A DNA stretch of 64,000 bases from Leptospira_A soteropolitanensis (GTDB lineage: Bacteria; Spirochaetota; Leptospiria; Leptospirales; Leptospiraceae). Made by a program: the position numbers and the translations under genes. Positions within the stretch are counted from its first letter, which is position 1. Every line of letters starts with the position of its first letter. A model generated the notes under the pieces. It ran no database searches and was not told the DNA's origin. It saw only the letters and a list, made by a program, of their open reading frames with translations. Positions 43,551 to 52,309 of this stretch are shown here, in pieces. The stretch lies in assembly GCF_026151335.1 (NCBI RefSeq), contig NZ_JAMQPP010000001.1, one strand, 5' to 3'.

Positions 43551-44936
43551 TTATTTACCAACACAAAACTTACTAAAAATTCTTCCCAAAATTTCTTCAT
43601 TATCCACATGACCGTTGACTTCGCCAATTTCTTTGAGGGATGAATTGATTTCCTGGATATAAATTTCTGCAGGTGCGTTATCTTCCATCAACCGAATGGC
43701 TTCCGAAAGATTGGATTCAATTTTTTGAATATGAAATCTTTGTCTGTCTTCTAGTAAAACCACATCTTCTGAATTGTCGTTAGAGGTGAGTTTTGTTTTT
43801 AAGAGTTCTAATAAATGGGAAATCCCAATTTTTGTTTTGCAAGATATTTCTGTAATGTCCAACTTGAATTCATTTTGCAATTCTTCTAATTGGTTTCGGT
43901 TCCAATCTTTATGTTTTTCGTCGATTTTATTAGCAACAAGAATGGCACCGTGAAGTCTTTCTTTATGTTTCTGCAAAAACGAACTTTTGTCGAATGGTAA
44001 AGAAACATCTATCAAAAGAAGTTTTACATTGGCGCTATCGGCTTCTCTTTTGCTTCTTTCGATCCCCATCTGTTCTATGTTATCAGAAGTTTCTCGAATT
44101 CCCGCAGTGTCCACCAATCGAATCGGAATTCCATCTAAACTCAATTCTTCAGCAATATAGTCTCTCGTAGTTCCTGGAACGTCAGAGATTATGGATCGGT
44201 CTTTTCCAATGAGTAAGTTCATAAGGCTCGACTTACCAGTATTTGGTTCTCCAAATAACACAACAGTGGATTGCAAAATTAAAGTATCTGCACGTTCAGA
44301 ATCCTTGATTAATTTTGTGCAAAGGTTCTTTAGAGAAATCATTCTATTTTTTCTTTCTTCTAAACTTTCAAAAGTTAAGTCTTCCGTAGAAAAATCAATT
44401 TCTGCTTCGCATTCAGCTTTGAGTGAAATGAGATCACTTCTGATTTTAGAACTTAATTTTGTGATTTCGCCAAATACGTTTTTTTGAGCTAATTCCAATT
44501 CGTATCGGGAGCGTGCTTCAATTAGCCGGCCGATGGCCTCTGCACCTGATAAATTAATTTTTCCATTCAGATAAGCTCTTTTGGTGAACTCACCTTTCTG
44601 TGCAGGTCTTGCTCCTTTATCAAAAAGAATTTGTAAGGCACGTTTGAGTAGAATCGGATTTCCATGTAAATGAAACTCGGCCAAATCTTCACCAGTGTAT
44701 GAGTTAGGTGAAGGAAAATAAAAAAATACAATTTGATCTAATGGTTTTTCTGCATCGACAAAGTCGCAGAAAATAGCTGTACGTTTTTGATTTAAAATGA
44801 ATTCTTCAGTGAGTGAAGATCCGTTTTTATGTAAAACGGCAAGGGCAATGGGCAATGCGGCAGAGCCCGATACCCGAAGGATGCCAATCGCTCCGGGACC
44901 TTGGGCGGTGGACAATGCCGCGATGGTATCAATCAA
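43551..44936 (-). CDS. mnmE: tRNA modification GTPase MnmE
   Basis: With MnmG it makes the 5-carboxymethylaminomethyl group on wobble uridine of certain tRNAs. The N-terminal folate-binding domain begins IAALSTAQGPGAIGILRVSG; the G domain has GEPNTGKSSL (G1), DVPGTTRD (G2), DTAGIRE (G3) and NKID (G4); the C-terminus ends FCVGK, with the catalytic Cys. The 461-residue length is normal. The TTG start at 44936 overlaps jag by eight bases. It is the last gene of the rpmH-to-mnmE cluster; mnmG is not in the window. Confidence 0.96.
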   Translation of the reverse strand: MIDTIAALSTAQGPGAIGILRVSGSAALPIALAVLHKNGSSLTEEFILNQKRTAIFCDFVDAEKPLDQIVFFYFPSPNSYTGEDLAEFHLHGNPILLKRALQILFDKGARPAQKGEFTKRAYLNGKINLSGAEAIGRLIEARSRYELELAQKNVFGEITKLSSKIRSDLISLKAECEAEIDFSTEDLTFESLEERKNRMISLKNLCTKLIKDSERADTLILQSTVVLFGEPNTGKSSLMNLLIGKDRSIISDVPGTTRDYIAEELSLDGIPIRLVDTAGIRETSDNIEQMGIERSKREADSANVKLLLIDVSLPFDKSSFLQKHKERLHGAILVANKIDEKHKDWNRNQLEELQNEFKLDITEISCKTKIGISHLLELLKTKLTSNDNSEDVVLLEDRQRFHIQKIESNLSEAIRLMEDNAPAEIYIQEINSSLKEIGEVNGHVDNEEILGRIFSKFCVGK

Positions 44937-45660
44937 GATCTTCTTGGTCTACTCCGTCTGCAAAGTCTTCTACAGGAAGGCCTTTTTTAGAAGGATCTTC
45001 CAAATCTTTGTATTTATGTTTTTCTTTTGCAGAGATAACACGAACTCTTTTAAAAGTTCCGTTTCCTTCTGACCTTGTGAATACTCTTTCGTCATCTTGA
45101 ATTGCCATGTGTACAATTCGTCTTTCGAAAGGATTCATTGGATCTAATAGTTTAGATCTTCCTGATTTGATCACGGATGCAGCTATAGATTTTGCCAATC
45201 GAATAAGAGATAACTCGCGTTTGTCGCGATAAGATTCAATATCCAATACAATTTTTCGGTTATGACGAATTTTTGGATCAACCATTAGGTTTAGTAGGAA
45301 TTGAAGAGAATCTAAAGTGCCTCCTCTTTTTCCGATGATGAGTCCAGATTCTTTACTAGTAAGTTCGACATAGATTTTTCCATCTACATCACCCATTCCT
45401 ACTACCTCAGCCGGAATTCCCATTTTTTTCAAAATAGTAATGATTACTCCGTGGATAATTTTTTCGGATGGGATATCGTTGTTTGCAACAAACGCACGTA
45501 CAACGGCAGGTTTTTTTTGTGTGATTCCTAAAAATCCGGATTTCCCGGAATCAACTACTTCGAATCTTAAATCGCCTGGTTGGAGACGAAGTGTTTCGAG
45601 AGAATATTCTTCTGCCTCACTTTTCGTTTTTCCTTCGGCTTCGAAAATGTAATTATTCAT
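44929..45660 (-). CDS. jag: Jag/KhpB-like RNA-binding protein
   Basis: The 243-residue protein has the three-part Jag layout: Jag_N domain (about residues 1-55, ending SGFLGITQKKPAVVRAFV), a KH domain (about 70-150, with ESGLIIGKRGGTLDSLQFLLN), and an R3H domain (about 160-230, with PMNPFERRIVHMAIQ). Such proteins bind RNA and in several bacteria affect cell envelope growth. It lies between yidC and mnmE, the order found in many genomes. Confidence 0.93.
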   Translation of the reverse strand: MNNYIFEAEGKTKSEAEEYSLETLRLQPGDLRFEVVDSGKSGFLGITQKKPAVVRAFVANNDIPSEKIIHGVIITILKKMGIPAEVVGMGDVDGKIYVELTSKESGLIIGKRGGTLDSLQFLLNLMVDPKIRHNRKIVLDIESYRDKRELSLIRLAKSIAASVIKSGRSKLLDPMNPFERRIVHMAIQDDERVFTRSEGNGTFKRVRVISAKEKHKYKDLEDPSKKGLPVEDFADGVDQEDLD

Positions 45661-45688
45661 CTGTAATCTTCCTTGTTAAACAATGATT

Positions 45689-47626
45689 TCATTTTTTCTT
45701 TTTGTTTTGGTTTCTGAATCCAGGTCGAGCTACCGTCGAAGCTTTGTTTGCTGGTTCTGGGCCATTATTTGTTGGCTTTTTGTCTTCTGATTTACCAAAT
45801 TTATTCGTATACACTTGTTGTGCGATGGATAGAATATTTTGCATGGTCCAATACATTGTTACACCAGCAGGCATTGACCAGAAGAAATATAACATGATTA
45901 CTGGCATCATGTACATCATCATCTTTTGGTTTGGATCAGTGGAAACAGTTGTCATTCTGGATTGAACTACTTGCGTTGCAACCATGATGAGAGGTAAAAT
46001 GTTGATTCCAAGAGCTCCAATAAACGCTAACTTTGGAGTGGTGTAAACTGTATCTGGTTCACTTAAATCTTTAATCCATAAAAAAGGAGAGTTCCAAAGA
46101 TCCACTGTATCAGAGAACGCAGTATATAGTGCGATGAAGATAGGAATTTGGATGAGCATAGGAAGGCAACCCGCCATCGGATTAGTTCCGTTCTTTTTGT
46201 ATAACTCTACCGTTTTTTCTTGTTTGAGTTTAGGATCATCTGCGTACTTTTCATTGATAAGTTTGATTTGCGGAGATAACTCCTGCATCTTCTTCATCGA
46301 TTCCGCCTGTTTTTTGTTTAGCGGATAAAAGGCTAATTTAAAGAGGATCGCAAAAATGACAATCGCCCAACCATAATTAGGTATCACTAAATAAATCTTT
46401 TTTAAGATCCAAACAATTCCGTTACGAAGCGGGGTTGTAATCCCTTGGTTAAAAGATTTGTCGAGAGAATCACTAAGGCCCGCAAACGCCGAGTCTTTGT
46501 TAATTTTTGGATCGAGTTTACTGTCACGGAATGCAGTCCCGTCAAGTTCTCGAACACCTACATACGCTGCATAATCTAAGTTTACTTCTTCACCTGGTCC
46601 GAGTTTCCAATTGTCATAAACAAGAAGGACTCCTGTTTCGTTTCCTTTTCGATTATCAAGAAGGACTCCTGCAGGGTTGTCATTCAGTGGGTCAATGACA
46701 CCGATGAAGTAACGGCTTCCTGTTCCCACAAAATCCACTTTGTCATTAGAACCTTTTTTAATTTCGTACCGAGTGTCTTTTCCTTCGTTTGAACCAAAGA
46801 GGTTATCAAAAAAACCTTGTGTGCTGGTTCCATCGACGTGATCTTTAAAACTTCCATCCAAGTAGTAATAGCGGAAGTAGTGAGCATTGTCTCGGTCATT
46901 AAAATCTTCTTTTTTCTTTAATACCGGTCCAAGAGAACTAAAGGATCTAAAGTAAACATCAGATTTAGATGGAGAGATATTAATGGTTTCGTTTGATCTG
47001 TTCTTAAGTGTTAAATGGAATTTAAAATAGTTTTCAGAAGGAAAAAACTGGAATTTCTTTTGGATTGTGTATTTACCATCTAACGAAGGTGCTTCGAAAA
47101 TCACAGTTTTTGTTTCTGCATTATAACTAGAACTAAAGTTCACCAAGTTATATGCTGAAAAAGGAATGGTATCTTTGTCTTCAATGATGTTGAAGTCAAA
47201 ACCTTGGCCTCGTGTAAGTTCCACAGCTTTTTCTGTTTGGCCATCAAACTCAATTTGAAATTTAGGGTCTCTTGCAATGACAAACTCGGAACCATCTGGT
47301 TCTTTATGGTCTTTAATGTAATATTCTGTGATCCTTCCACCCAAACTGGAGAAATGAACAAGGAAAGAATCCGTTTTTAATGAGAAGGTTTTTACATCTT
47401 CTGGTTTTACTGGATTTAACTTTGTAGTTTCCGTTGTTGTTTTTTTGATTTCGGATTTTTGATCTGTTGTTTTTTCTGAGCCTTCCTTGTTGGAAGCCTC
47501 ATCAGCGGTTTTTGGTTTCGGTGGTTGTGGTGGAAAGAAGAAATAGTTAATCCCCATCCATACTGCTAAACTGAGAAATAGCGCGAGGAATAAACGACCT
47601 TGTCTGTTAGTGGAATCATTTTGCAT
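45689..47626 (-). CDS. yidC: Membrane protein insertase YidC
   Basis: Inserts proteins into the inner membrane alone or with Sec. The N-terminal helix (about residues 11-28) is followed by a disordered Thr/Lys/Glu-rich linker, a large periplasmic domain (about 80-360) and the conserved 60KD_IMP core (about 420-620: NYGWAIVIFAILFKLAFYPL, CLPMLIQIPIFIALYTAFSD, MTVSTDP-like loop, MPAGVTMYWTMQN). The C-terminus is Lys-rich, as in forms that touch the ribosome. The 645-residue length is somewhat above the usual Gram-negative range. yidD lies three bases upstream. Confidence 0.96.
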   Translation of the reverse strand: MQNDSTNRQGRLFLALFLSLAVWMGINYFFFPPQPPKPKTADEASNKEGSEKTTDQKSEIKKTTTETTKLNPVKPEDVKTFSLKTDSFLVHFSSLGGRITEYYIKDHKEPDGSEFVIARDPKFQIEFDGQTEKAVELTRGQGFDFNIIEDKDTIPFSAYNLVNFSSSYNAETKTVIFEAPSLDGKYTIQKKFQFFPSENYFKFHLTLKNRSNETINISPSKSDVYFRSFSSLGPVLKKKEDFNDRDNAHYFRYYYLDGSFKDHVDGTSTQGFFDNLFGSNEGKDTRYEIKKGSNDKVDFVGTGSRYFIGVIDPLNDNPAGVLLDNRKGNETGVLLVYDNWKLGPGEEVNLDYAAYVGVRELDGTAFRDSKLDPKINKDSAFAGLSDSLDKSFNQGITTPLRNGIVWILKKIYLVIPNYGWAIVIFAILFKLAFYPLNKKQAESMKKMQELSPQIKLINEKYADDPKLKQEKTVELYKKNGTNPMAGCLPMLIQIPIFIALYTAFSDTVDLWNSPFLWIKDLSEPDTVYTTPKLAFIGALGINILPLIMVATQVVQSRMTTVSTDPNQKMMMYMMPVIMLYFFWSMPAGVTMYWTMQNILSIAQQVYTNKFGKSEDKKPTNNGPEPANKASTVARPGFRNQNKKKK

Positions 47627-47629
47627 AAG

Positions 47630-47857
47630 TTAACTCTTGTTAAAGGATTTCGGTAAAGGATCATGTCCACCTTCATGGTAAGGGTGACATTTTGATATTC
47701 TGACTACACTAAGAACAAGTGCTTTATACCAAGGATAAGTTTCAAACGCTTGTTTGGCGTATTCAGAACAACTGGGGGTAAACCGGCAAGCCGGAGGCAA
47801 TAGAGGGGACAGCAGTTTTTTGTAGAGGTAAATAAGAACCAAAAACAGCCGATTCAT
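47630..47857 (-). CDS. yidD: Membrane protein insertion efficiency factor YidD
   Basis: The 75-residue protein is peripheral to the membrane and aids YidC. The family signature is present: PPACRFTPSCSEYAKQAFETYPW and ISKCHPYHEGGHDPLP, with the conserved Cys residues. An N-terminal amphipathic/hydrophobic stretch (LFLVLIYLYKKLLSPLL) fits membrane association. Its start overlaps the rnpA stop (ATGA). Confidence 0.95.
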   Translation of the reverse strand: MNRLFLVLIYLYKKLLSPLLPPACRFTPSCSEYAKQAFETYPWYKALVLSVVRISKCHPYHEGGHDPLPKSFNKS

Positions 47858-48114
47858 GGGAATTGTTTTAGTACCGAAAGGAAAAGCACCTCTCGATCTT
47901 CCTTAGATAGTTTCGCAAAATCTTTCTGAACGAGTAGGGCACAATCGTATCCTACAGGTATCGAAGAAAGATATTTCCTAACCAGCTCCCGGAGAATTCG
48001 TTTTGAATGGTTGCGAAGAACGGCTGTTTTGTGAGTTTTATCGGGGCAAAATAAAAAACTGGCAAACGGAAGGCCGTTTTTTCGGACAAGCCATCGCATG
48101 GGTGGCCTGCCCAT
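47854..48114 (-). CDS. rnpA: Ribonuclease P protein component (N-terminus uncertain)
   Basis: This is the protein subunit of RNase P, which trims the 5' end of tRNAs. The hallmark THKTAVLRNHSKRILRELVRK is present, but from the first ATG (48114) the protein has only 86 residues and lacks the usual N-terminal helix and strand. The frame is open back to a stop at 48181-48183 with no ATG, GTG or TTG. A more RnpA-like N-terminus (ETLRDQTRIQELFRQN) lies in the neighbouring frame at about 48169-48122, joinable by a +1 shift near the CC at 48120-48121. The position between rpmH and yidD supports the identity. Confidence 0.85.
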   Translation of the reverse strand: MGRPPMRWLVRKNGLPFASFLFCPDKTHKTAVLRNHSKRILRELVRKYLSSIPVGYDCALLVQKDFAKLSKEDREVLFLSVLKQFP

Positions 48115-48185
48115 TTTTCGATTCTGACGAAAAAGTTCCTGGATCCTGGTTTGGTCGCGAAGGGTCTCCGCTGGAAGCTCCTAAA

Positions 48186-48347
48186 TTAGAACTTTCTCCC
48201 GATTTTTTCGTCGGAAACAGTCAATTTTGCGCGTCCTTTTCTTCTTCGTGCGGCAATCACATTTCTTCCGCCTGGGGTAGCCATTCTGGCTCGGAATCCG
48301 TGAGTTCTCACGCGTTTAATTTTACTCGGTTGGAATGTACGTTTCAT
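48186..48347 (-). CDS. rpmH: Large ribosomal subunit protein bL34
   Basis: The 53-residue basic ribosomal protein starts MKRTFQPSKIKRVRTHGFRA and continues RMATPGGRNVIAARRRKGRA, the canonical L34 sequence, ending GRKF. The ATG at 48347 is the family start. It is followed by rnpA, yidD, yidC, jag and mnmE in the order common to many bacteria, so it probably heads this operon. dnaA, which often precedes rpmH, is not adjacent: the plus-strand gene upstream encodes an MltA-like enzyme. The 48348-48589 gap must hold the rpmH promoter, but I cannot place it with confidence. Confidence 0.95.
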   Translation of the reverse strand: MKRTFQPSKIKRVRTHGFRARMATPGGRNVIAARRRKGRAKLTVSDEKIGRKF

Positions 48348-48589
48348 GAAACACCTAATTAATCTATATATGATCGCAAAAATATGAGGTCTTTTGAAAG
48401 GTTTTTGGTACCCCCAGGGAAGTCAAGGGGAATTGGGAAAAATGATTGGACAGGGCCTTTCTTATGAGACATAAGGCAAAAACTTTCCTGAGAGATCACC
48501 ATACATGTTGATTCCTTGAGTCCAAGTTATCATCCCTTCCTACCATTTAATGGTTTTCTGAATCGAAGTAGAGAAGATAACAAGATCCT

Positions 48590-49786
48590 ATGGGCAATGG
48601 CAAAGTACTCACTAGAAGGATTGACTTAGCTTTTTGTCTGAGGATCAAATTTGCCGTAATTGTTTTGGGACTTAGTTTGTTTTCGACTGCCACTATGGAT
48701 CTAAAGGCGGAACCCCAAAATAAGGAGAAAACCAATCGGTCTTTCGTTTTCAATTCTCAAACTTCTCGTTCCATTGAAAAAACTAACCCCGTAAAAGATA
48801 TTTATTTGGAGGCCGCTTTAAGGGAATCGATTGGGTATTTCAAAAAGATTCCAAAAGATAACAAATTTTATTTTGGGCGAGAGGAGTATTCCACGGATCT
48901 GGTGCTTAAATCCTTAGAGGAACTAGAAAAAAAAATACAGGATAAATCGCATTTTGAAATTCAAAATGAAATCAAAAAACATTTTGAATTGAAGGAATTA
49001 AGTTCAGCGGAAGGACCCCCAACGATAACAGCTTATTATGAAGTACGAATTTATGGTAAAACTAAACCGGAAGGCGATTACCAATATCCTGTGTTGTCAC
49101 CACCTAAATCGGATTCTCTTTCAGGTGAAAATCCAAAATTTTTTCCAAGAGATCGATGGAAAGATAAGACTACTTGGGAGAGATATTCTAAGCCAATCAT
49201 TTTCCTACGATTGACAGATTTACATTTAGCGCAATTAGAAGGATCAGCTTTGGTTCAATCGGAAACAAAGGAAATGTTTCGGATCAATTATGCTGCAGAT
49301 AACGGTAAGGATTATATTAGCCCTTCTGTTTTTCTTAAAGGGATATGCCCCAGTCTCAAACCTTATCATCTTTTCTCTTGTTTGCAGTCAAAACCCACGG
49401 AAGTAACAGATGCAATATTTAAAAATCCTAGATATATCTTTTTTGAAAGAGAAAATCTACCAAAGTCAAAACATAAGGATGTAAACGCGGTATTGGGTCC
49501 ATTCGGGAGTCAAGGGATTCGTTTGATTTCATTTCGTTCTGTTGCTATGGATAAGGATGTTCCTTTGGGGTTTCCTGTTCTATTATCTTTTCAATCAAAT
49601 GAATGGTCAGTAAACAATCATTTGGTGTTCGTCCATGACAGAGGTAATGCTATTACAGGTGTTGGGAGATTAGATTATTATTTAGGAAGCGAAAACGGAG
49701 TGGAAGAAGTTGCCAACAATCTATTAACCAAAGGAAAGGTAATTTTATTACTTCCTAAAAAAGAAAAAACGAACCGAAGTGATTAG
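48590..49786 (+). CDS. MltA-like lytic transglycosylase (3D domain)
   Basis: The 398-residue protein has an N-terminal hydrophobic signal (about residues 20-38). The chain follows the MltA pattern: ITAYYEVRIYGKTKPEGDYQYPVLSPP, LTDLHLAQLEGSALVQ, NPRYIFFE, VLGPFGSQGIRLISFRSVAMDKDVPLG, and the 3D-domain segment VFVHDRGNAITGVGRLDYYLG, whose Asp corresponds to the catalytic Asp of MltA. It should cleave peptidoglycan glycan strands in the periplasm. A missing lipobox suggests it is not lipidated. It is divergent from the rpmH operon. Confidence 0.85.
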   Translation: MGNGKVLTRRIDLAFCLRIKFAVIVLGLSLFSTATMDLKAEPQNKEKTNRSFVFNSQTSRSIEKTNPVKDIYLEAALRESIGYFKKIPKDNKFYFGREEYSTDLVLKSLEELEKKIQDKSHFEIQNEIKKHFELKELSSAEGPPTITAYYEVRIYGKTKPEGDYQYPVLSPPKSDSLSGENPKFFPRDRWKDKTTWERYSKPIIFLRLTDLHLAQLEGSALVQSETKEMFRINYAADNGKDYISPSVFLKGICPSLKPYHLFSCLQSKPTEVTDAIFKNPRYIFFERENLPKSKHKDVNAVLGPFGSQGIRLISFRSVAMDKDVPLGFPVLLSFQSNEWSVNNHLVFVHDRGNAITGVGRLDYYLGSENGVEEVANNLLTKGKVILLLPKKEKTNRSD

Positions 49787-49848
49787 ATAAAGAAAACTAA
49801 ACCAAAGAGAGATTCTAAAATTAAATTTTCCAAACAAGTTTGTATCGT

Positions 49849-50505
49849 TTACTTTTCATTTTCGATTCCTTGATAGAAAATAGAAAAAATGGATTCCATT
49901 TCATTGTCTGAATCTATAGGATACTTTGGTGCCAATACAAATTTAGTGATTAAAAAACTTGCGGCTAAACTAAAGGAAGCCCTCACAATTTGATTTGGAT
50001 CTAAATCCTTTCTAATTTCATCTATTCCTTGAAAGTATTGGATGGCCTCTACGGAAGTATCATATAAGTTTATTTTCCAAAGATTCCCAAAGATCTCAGA
50101 AAATTCTTTTGAGAAAAGAAGGGCACCGAGAAGAAGTTTTAATTTTTGGGGCTCTTTTGCGACGGCAGCGTATCTCGCTTTTAAAATGGAAATATACCAT
50201 TCTTTGAAGTTTGGTTTCAGGTTTTGTAATCTATCTTTGAGGTCTGACATATGGCCTGGAACAATCGTTGATAATAATAATCCAGATAGAACTCGTCTGT
50301 ATAAATCACTCTTAGAAGGAAAATATTTAAAGAGAGTTCGTTCTGTTACATCTGCCCTTTTCGCTAATTCCGCAGTTGTAGCTCCGGCAAAGCCTAATTC
50401 TGCAAAAACTTCCTCTGCTGCTTCTACGATGTTTTTTTCTTTTTCTGATTGAGGGCTTTTATAAGAATCAAATTCGTTTTGTAATAACTTTAGAGTCAGT
50501 TTCAT
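49849..50505 (-). CDS. TetR-family transcriptional regulator
   Basis: About 218 residues with an N-terminal TetR helix-turn-helix (about residues 20-65: AAEEVFAELGFAGATTAELAKRADVTERTLFKYFPSKSDLYRRVL) and a helical ligand domain of unknown specificity. ATG 50505 follows GGGAGA closely and is preferred over TTG 50517. It is divergent from the PhlG-like gene, and two copies of an 18-bp partly palindromic site lie in the gap, so it probably represses itself and that gene. Confidence 0.93.
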   Translation of the reverse strand: MKLTLKLLQNEFDSYKSPQSEKEKNIVEAAEEVFAELGFAGATTAELAKRADVTERTLFKYFPSKSDLYRRVLSGLLLSTIVPGHMSDLKDRLQNLKPNFKEWYISILKARYAAVAKEPQKLKLLLGALLFSKEFSEIFGNLWKINLYDTSVEAIQYFQGIDEIRKDLDPNQIVRASFSLAASFLITKFVLAPKYPIDSDNEMESIFSIFYQGIENEK

Positions 50506-50569
50506 GGGTTCTCCCAAGTTCGATTGGAATCATTTTTTCAGGACGGCATAATTTTTCGATTGATTTTTT

Positions 50570-50587
50570 GTATAGTATTTACTTTAC
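50570..50587. promoter_or_regulatory. TetR operator, copy 1
   Basis: GTATAGTATTTACTTTAC at 50570-50587 differs at two positions from the perfect operator at 50603-50620 and begins 33 bases before it, about three helical turns. It overlaps a -10-like TATAGT. Confidence 0.6.
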
Positions 50588-50602
50588 ATTGAAATAGCGA
50601 AA

Positions 50603-50620
50603 GTATAGCATTTACTATAC
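50603..50620. promoter_or_regulatory. TetR operator, copy 2
   Basis: GTATAGCATTTACTATAC is a palindrome with 6-bp arms (GTATAG/CTATAC) and a 6-base centre. It lies just before the AGGAG ribosome site (50624-50628) of the PhlG-like gene. Binding by the divergent TetR protein is inferred from position and symmetry. Confidence 0.65.
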
Positions 50621-50633
50621 AATAGGAGTCGGA

Positions 50634-51290
50634 ATGAAAAAGGTTCAATTGGGTTTACTTCCAAAGTTGGAAATTCAGTGGAATAGGAAATTGGTGGAAT
50701 CGGCAGAATCAGGAAGGGAAGTGTTACCGGACGGGAGAGTAAAATACTGGATCAGGCATGATACAATCAAAGGAGTGCATCCAAAAATGTTGGTTTGGTG
50801 GTTCCAACATTTAGAAGGTGATATTGAATATGAAGGGAAAATTTATAATCGTTATCATGTTTGGCATCCTGAAGACCATGTACATGTCAGTTATGAAAAA
50901 AGAAAACCTGATGGGAGTGTAGGACCTGGGGCAGAACTTAGAATCGTAGAATACTTAGGAAGGAATAAAAACTATTTGGTAAACGTGGTAAGTCCTATTG
51001 AAAAATTAGATGAGGAAGGTTTCATTCATAATCCAAAACTGTATGGCTTTTTACCGATAGCAAGAATGGAATATAGTTTTAAGAAGACTGAGGGTGGAAC
51101 TTGTTATGAAAATTGTTTGATCGTTGGTTGGAAGGGTCTTAGTTTTAAGTGGTTACGCCCCATCTTTGAGTTTTTGTTTTTTGACAAACAACATGGTTTT
51201 CATTGGATCAAACATAATATTGAAGAGGTGGGTCAGTTTGAAAGATTTTTACCACCTCTTTATAAGAAGGAAAATGAAAATTCCCGTTAA
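50634..51290 (+). CDS. DAPG hydrolase (PhlG)-like protein
   Basis: The 218-residue protein resembles the PhlG domain, a START-like fold whose founding member cleaves the carbon-carbon bond of diacetylphloroglucinol. Supporting segments are VHPKMLVWWFQHLEG, RYHVWHPEDHVHVSYEKR and HGFHWIKHNIEEVGQFERFLPPLY, with His residues that could bind zinc. The real substrate is unknown. It sits behind a TetR operator pair, which suggests induction by a small aromatic or hydrophobic compound. The ribosome site AGGAG precedes the ATG by five bases. Confidence 0.78.
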   Translation: MKKVQLGLLPKLEIQWNRKLVESAESGREVLPDGRVKYWIRHDTIKGVHPKMLVWWFQHLEGDIEYEGKIYNRYHVWHPEDHVHVSYEKRKPDGSVGPGAELRIVEYLGRNKNYLVNVVSPIEKLDEEGFIHNPKLYGFLPIARMEYSFKKTEGGTCYENCLIVGWKGLSFKWLRPIFEFLFFDKQHGFHWIKHNIEEVGQFERFLPPLYKKENENSR

Positions 51291-51306
51291 GTGAAAATTT
51301 TCATTT
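51272..51306. terminator. Hairpin between convergent PhlG-like and CDF genes
   Basis: An 11-bp perfect inverted repeat (AAATGAAAATT at 51272-51282, AATTTTCATTT at 51296-51306) spans the PhlG-like stop codon and that of the CDF gene. It is a plausible two-way terminator of AT-rich type. Confidence 0.45.
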
Positions 51307-52227
51307 GGTATGGAGTTCGCATTGTTCAGCATCTGTTTCAAGTTCGATGGTTGTATGGATGATTTCAAATTCTAAAGCAACCTTTCTTATTTTTTCTTTG
51401 ATCTCTGCGAACTCATTTAATTTTACATTTTTCTCAATTAATACATGTAAGGAAGCTACATGGTGGTTTCCATCCAAACTCCAAATTTTGATATCATGAA
51501 TTGATTGAATGCCTTTGATTTTTTCCCAATGTTCGATAAGATGATGCCGATCGACTGATTCCGGCACTGCTTGTAACATCACAACCATAACTTGTTTGAT
51601 ATTACCATAAGCATTCCATAAAATCCAAAGTGCAATCCCTAAGGAAAGCAAAGGGTCAAACCAAGGAAATTGAAAATACATCATAACAACGCTACCAATA
51701 AGCACTGCAATCCAACCGAGTATATCTTCCAAAAAATGTAGAAACACTGCTTTTTCTGTTAATGACTTTCCGTGGTTGAGACGAATCATTGCAGCACCAT
51801 TGACAATTACTCCAATGATGGCGAGCGCAAACATAACATCAGCTTTGGTCTCTTCAGGAGTGATAAATCTTTTGATTGATTCGATAATCATAAAGATGGA
51901 ACCAACGGATAAAATGATTGAAATGATAAGTGCTCCGAGAATGGAAAATCGTTTGTAACCGTAGTCAAAATAATTGTCTTCCGGTTTTGTCGAAACTTTT
52001 TGTAGATACCAAACAAGCGCGAGAGATAAGGCATCACCAAAGTCATGGAAGGCATCGGAGATAATGGCGATGCTATTGGAAAAAAATCCCCCGATTAATT
52101 CTAGTATAGAGAAACTTAAGTTAAGCGCAAATGCCCAAGCCAAATTTTTAGACGAGGAAGTTGAATGAAGATGGTTATGATCGTGTGAGTGATGGTCGTG
52201 TTTAGAATGAGTATGACCTAGTCCCAT
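51301..52227 (-). CDS. Cation diffusion facilitator (CzcD-like) metal exporter
   Basis: About 308 residues with a His-rich N-terminus (HTHSKHDHHSHDHNHLH), six predicted transmembrane helices, and the metal sites of the family: SNSIAIISDAFHDFGDALSLALVW in TM2 (HD..D) and HFLEDILGWIAVLIG in TM5 (ExxxD in place of HxxxD). A cytoplasmic C-terminal domain (HHLIEHWEKIKGIQSIHDIKIWSLDGNHHVASLHV) follows. It probably exports Zn2+ or Co2+ by proton exchange. ATG 52227 puts the His stretch at the N-terminus; TTG 52263 in the same frame is an alternative start. Confidence 0.92.
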   Translation of the reverse strand: MGLGHTHSKHDHHSHDHNHLHSTSSSKNLAWAFALNLSFSILELIGGFFSNSIAIISDAFHDFGDALSLALVWYLQKVSTKPEDNYFDYGYKRFSILGALIISIILSVGSIFMIIESIKRFITPEETKADVMFALAIIGVIVNGAAMIRLNHGKSLTEKAVFLHFLEDILGWIAVLIGSVVMMYFQFPWFDPLLSLGIALWILWNAYGNIKQVMVVMLQAVPESVDRHHLIEHWEKIKGIQSIHDIKIWSLDGNHHVASLHVLIEKNVKLNEFAEIKEKIRKVALEFEIIHTTIELETDAEQCELHTK

Positions 52228-52309
52228 ACGGGATAGATTTTCAAATTTGTTTTTTCTCTGCAACTAAAGAAAGAAAAGAAATTAAACTGAAATTGTAAAA
52301 TCGTTATCT

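Noticed and set aside
48003..48362. 119-residue plus-strand frame opposite rpmH and rnpA
   Set aside because: It is the exact antisense of the L34 and RnpA coding sequences, which have clear family motifs. It is a shadow.
48348..48589. Possible replication origin beside rpmH
   Set aside because: rpmH often neighbours dnaA and oriC, but I see no cluster of DnaA boxes and no dnaA here.
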